Shown: piece after piece, positions 32,069 through 33,424 of the stretch
Layout of the letters: each line of letters begins with the position of its first letter
Numbering within the stretch: the stretch's first letter is position 1
From: Verrucomicrobiota bacterium JB024
Lineage (GTDB): Bacteria > Verrucomicrobiota > Verrucomicrobiia > Opitutales > Cerasicoccaceae
Direction of reading: 5' to 3'
Assembly: GCA_030673825.1 (NCBI GenBank)
Contig: JAUTCS010000039.1
Coordinates: 1 to 33,424, forward strand
DNA length: 33,424 nucleotides
Notes under the pieces: generated by a model
Seen by the model: only the letters and a program-made list of their open reading frames with translations
The model's database searches: none
What the model was told of the DNA's origin: nothing
Program-made: the position numbers and the translations under genes

Positions 32069-32105
32069 TTGACAGAATGCCCATAGGTGGACTATTGTAG
32101 TCCAC
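32069..32105 (+). promoter_or_regulatory. Promoter and operator of the Phd/VapC-type pair
   Basis: A perfect -35 TTGACA (32069-32074) and a -10 TATTGT (32093-32098) with an 18-bp spacer. GTGGACTA (32087-32094) and TAGTCCAC (32098-32105) form a perfect inverted repeat with a 3-nt centre that covers the -10, as expected for antitoxin autorepression. A strong GAAGGAGG ribosome site follows at 32115-32122. Confidence 0.8.
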
Positions 32106-32131
32106 ATCTATTTTGAAGGAGGCATTTTTGC

Positions 32132-32395
32132 ATGAATACTCAATCCGATACCGTCTGGACCGTTCGTGAAGCCAAAAGCAGGCTCTCCGAGATCCTGCGC
32201 CGGGCGCGTAAAAGCGGCCCGCAATACATCGGTAAGCACGACCAGTGCGTATTGATTTCCCGTGAGGAGTTGGAGGCTCATCTGGAGCCGCAAGAAAGCC
32301 TGTCCACCTGGCTGGTGAATCATGCTCCCAAAGTGGATATGCCACTTCCCCGGCGCGGTGAAAGCGCCTCTCGCCCGGTTCCCTTTGCGGAGTAG
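32132..32395 (+). CDS. Phd/YefM-type antitoxin
   Basis: 87 residues. VWTVREAKSRLSEILRRARK and GPQYIGKHDQCVLISREELE are the Phd/YefM DNA-binding and dimer core. The C-terminal part (PKVDMPLPRRGESASRPVPF) should wrap the toxin. It has an excellent Shine-Dalgarno (GAAGGAGG, 9 nt before ATG), so it is made in excess of the toxin. The operator overlaps its -10. Confidence 0.9.
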   Translation: MNTQSDTVWTVREAKSRLSEILRRARKSGPQYIGKHDQCVLISREELEAHLEPQESLSTWLVNHAPKVDMPLPRRGESASRPVPFAE

Positions 32396-32401
32396 TTCTC
32401 C

Positions 32402-32818
32402 ATGCGCCTGCTACTGGATACCAACATCCTGTCGGAAACGATGCGTCCCCGGCCTGATGCCCATGTGATTGCATTTCTGAACCGGGGCTTGCCCAGCTAT
32501 CTCTCGGCACTGACGCTGTATGAACTGCAGCATGGTGCCGAATTGCTCAAAGAATCGGCCCGACGCAGGAAGATAATCGCTTGGGTGGACTCGATCCGCA
32601 CCCGCTACGAGACGCATATCCTGCCCATGACAGCGGACATTGCGGAAACCGCAGGCATCTTGCGGGCGAAGGCCAGCCGCAAAGGCCGTACCCTTCATAT
32701 CGAAGACGCGATCATCGCTGCGACCGCGCTTGAACATAAGCTGACTCTGGTGACGCGCAACTCCTCGGATTTTGAAGTGACCGATGTGGCTCAGATAAAT
32801 CCCTGGGAGGAGCGCTGA
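32402..32818 (+). CDS. VapC-type PIN-domain ribonuclease toxin
   Basis: 138 residues. PIN motifs: LLLDTNILSE (Asp 6), LTLYELQHG (Glu 41), IEDAIIAATALEHKLTLVTR (Asp 102) and NSSDF (Asp 123). These are the four acidic metal ligands of a VapC/FitB-like RNase; targets in the family are tRNA or rRNA. It begins 6 bp after the antitoxin stop. Confidence 0.93.
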   Translation: MRLLLDTNILSETMRPRPDAHVIAFLNRGLPSYLSALTLYELQHGAELLKESARRRKIIAWVDSIRTRYETHILPMTADIAETAGILRAKASRKGRTLHIEDAIIAATALEHKLTLVTRNSSDFEVTDVAQINPWEER

Positions 32819-32854
32819 CGTTTCCCGAGAAGCTTCACGAAGATAAACAGAAGA

Positions 32855-32871
32855 GCTGCCGTAGTGGCAGC
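32855..32871 (+). terminator. Hairpin after the VapC-type toxin
   Basis: GCTGCC-GTAGT-GGCAGC is a perfect 6-bp stem 36 bp after the toxin stop, with only a weak T content after it. Terminator function is possible. Confidence 0.45.
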
Positions 32872-33036
32872 ACTTTGTATTCTCAGTCTAGGTGGATGTA
32901 TTGCAGATTTCTCGCGTGCAGCGAGACATCGCTCATTAATAATTGTTGTCCAACGCCCCTCACGGGGCAAGCGATCATGCGCCTAGATGGAGCGAATGCT
33001 GCGGGAGTTGGTTCGATTTTTTCGCAGATTCTCTAA

Positions 33037-33066
33037 CCGGAGGGAGGATGTCGCTCCTCCCTCCGG
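33037..33066 (-). terminator. Strong 12-bp hairpin
   Basis: CCGGAGGGAGGA (33037-33048) pairs perfectly with TCCTCCCTCCGG (33055-33066) around a 6-nt loop. It lies just beyond the end of the minus-strand frame at 33074. No T-run is present, so it is a terminator or RNA-stabilising structure. Confidence 0.5.
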
Positions 33067-33073
33067 CTATGCG

Positions 33074-33277
33074 TCAGTGATTATTGCGCCGTGAAACTTC
33101 GTCGCGCCAGAGCTTGCGGGCTACCGGCGTCAGCTCACTCGGCTTGATCCACATCAGTTCTTTCTCGGGTACCCGCCGGTAGGTTTCACGCAGGGTGTCC
33201 TCGCGGTAGTGCTGGTTTTTTTGTGGCGAAACATTGCTTTTGGAAGCGACTTCGTTTGTATCAACCGCGGATTCCAA
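33074..33277 (-). CDS. Short hypothetical frame, possibly a gene remnant
   Basis: 67 residues from a TTG at 33277, ending KELMWIKPSELTPVARKLWR DEVSRRNNH. No ATG lies near the 5' end, and the IS transposase tail sits directly upstream. It could be the 3' remnant of a gene cut by that insertion sequence. Not recognised. Confidence 0.4.
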   Translation of the reverse strand: MESAVDTNEVASKSNVSPQKNQHYREDTLRETYRRVPEKELMWIKPSELTPVARKLWRDEVSRRNNH

Positions 33278-33313
33278 CTTCTAAGGAATCATTTTTGTGC
33301 TGGGTTGAGGTGG

Positions 33314-33424
33314 TCAAGCTGCGAGGTGTAGTTTGAGGTTGTTGGGTGAAAGGACGCATAGGGTTTTGCGTGGGCGTTGGTTGAGTTGGGCTTCGATGTG
33401 GGCGAGCCTAGGCTCGCCCACATC
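33314..33424 (-). mobile_element. IS30-like transposase C-terminus (partial)
   Basis: The minus-strand frame is open to the window edge and ends with TGA (33314-33316), giving 36 residues. LAHIEAQLNQRPRKTL is the conserved LNxRPRKxL end of IS30-family DDE transposases. The rest of the element lies outside. The family is recognised from this single motif. The outer IS end should lie within 33262-33313, but I could not define the terminal repeat. Confidence 0.7.
33395..33424. repeat. 30-bp perfect palindrome at the window edge
   Basis: The sequence is its own reverse complement, centred on CCTAGG at 33409/33410, with no loop. It lies inside the transposase frame at the very end of the window, where a fold-back assembly end is a likely cause. 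Confidence 0.9.

Overview
The window joins at least two genomes or genome parts. Bases 1 to about 8,390 are AT-rich and look like a marine Flavobacteriia chromosome: typical Bacteroidota protein families, weak ribosome binding sites, and TAnnTTTG-like -7 promoter elements about 20 nt before several starts. Bases 8,399 to about 29,530 are GC-rich and fit Verrucomicrobiota of the Opitutales/Puniceicoccales type: two PEP-CTERM proteins, a sulfatase, and dispersed AACCACGGATTTCACGGATG-type inverted repeats. The switch falls between the lost 5' end of a flavobacterial gene and the start codon of a PEP-CTERM gene that has no leader. An assembly chimera is the simplest explanation. Bases 29,531-33,424 are a more mixed accessory island with toxin-antitoxin pairs, plasmid-like small genes, a broken helix-turn-helix gene and the tail of an insertion sequence.

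Flavobacterial part: a partial acyltransferase, aspartate kinase and a GNAT acetyltransferase (minus strand); class 1 fructose-1,6-bisphosphatase (plus); a TerB-like protein (minus); a ligase-associated DEXH helicase with its metallophosphoesterase PdeM (plus); and a 5'-truncated DUF3352-like protein (minus). The DNA ligase and exonuclease that usually accompany the helicase and PdeM are not in the window.

Verrucomicrobial part: a PEP-CTERM protein; a large glycoside-hydrolase-like protein; a small four-cysteine protein; a Fur-family regulator with an unknown partner gene; ModD; an ArsR repressor with a perfect palindromic operator ahead of a four-domain persulfide-handling CoA-disulfide reductase; a sulfatase divergent from an IclR regulator; a cupin divergent from a MocR regulator; an oxidative-stress locus (OxyR divergent from catalase plus ankyrin protein, with a full-length OxyR site between them); a secreted glutamine-amidotransferase-like protein; a pirin; and a PEP-CTERM serine hydrolase.

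Accessory part: a Doc-type toxin with its antitoxin, an HTH gene interrupted by a stop codon, two overlapping plasmid-like genes, a Phd-type antitoxin with a VapC-type PIN toxin, and an IS30-like transposase C-terminus running into a 30-bp perfect palindrome at the window edge. I saw no tRNA, rRNA or CRISPR array. No single region is clearly a wholly new system. The most useful leads are the chimeric junction, the ArsR/CoA-disulfide reductase unit, the OxyR operator locus, the dispersed inverted repeats and the accessory island.
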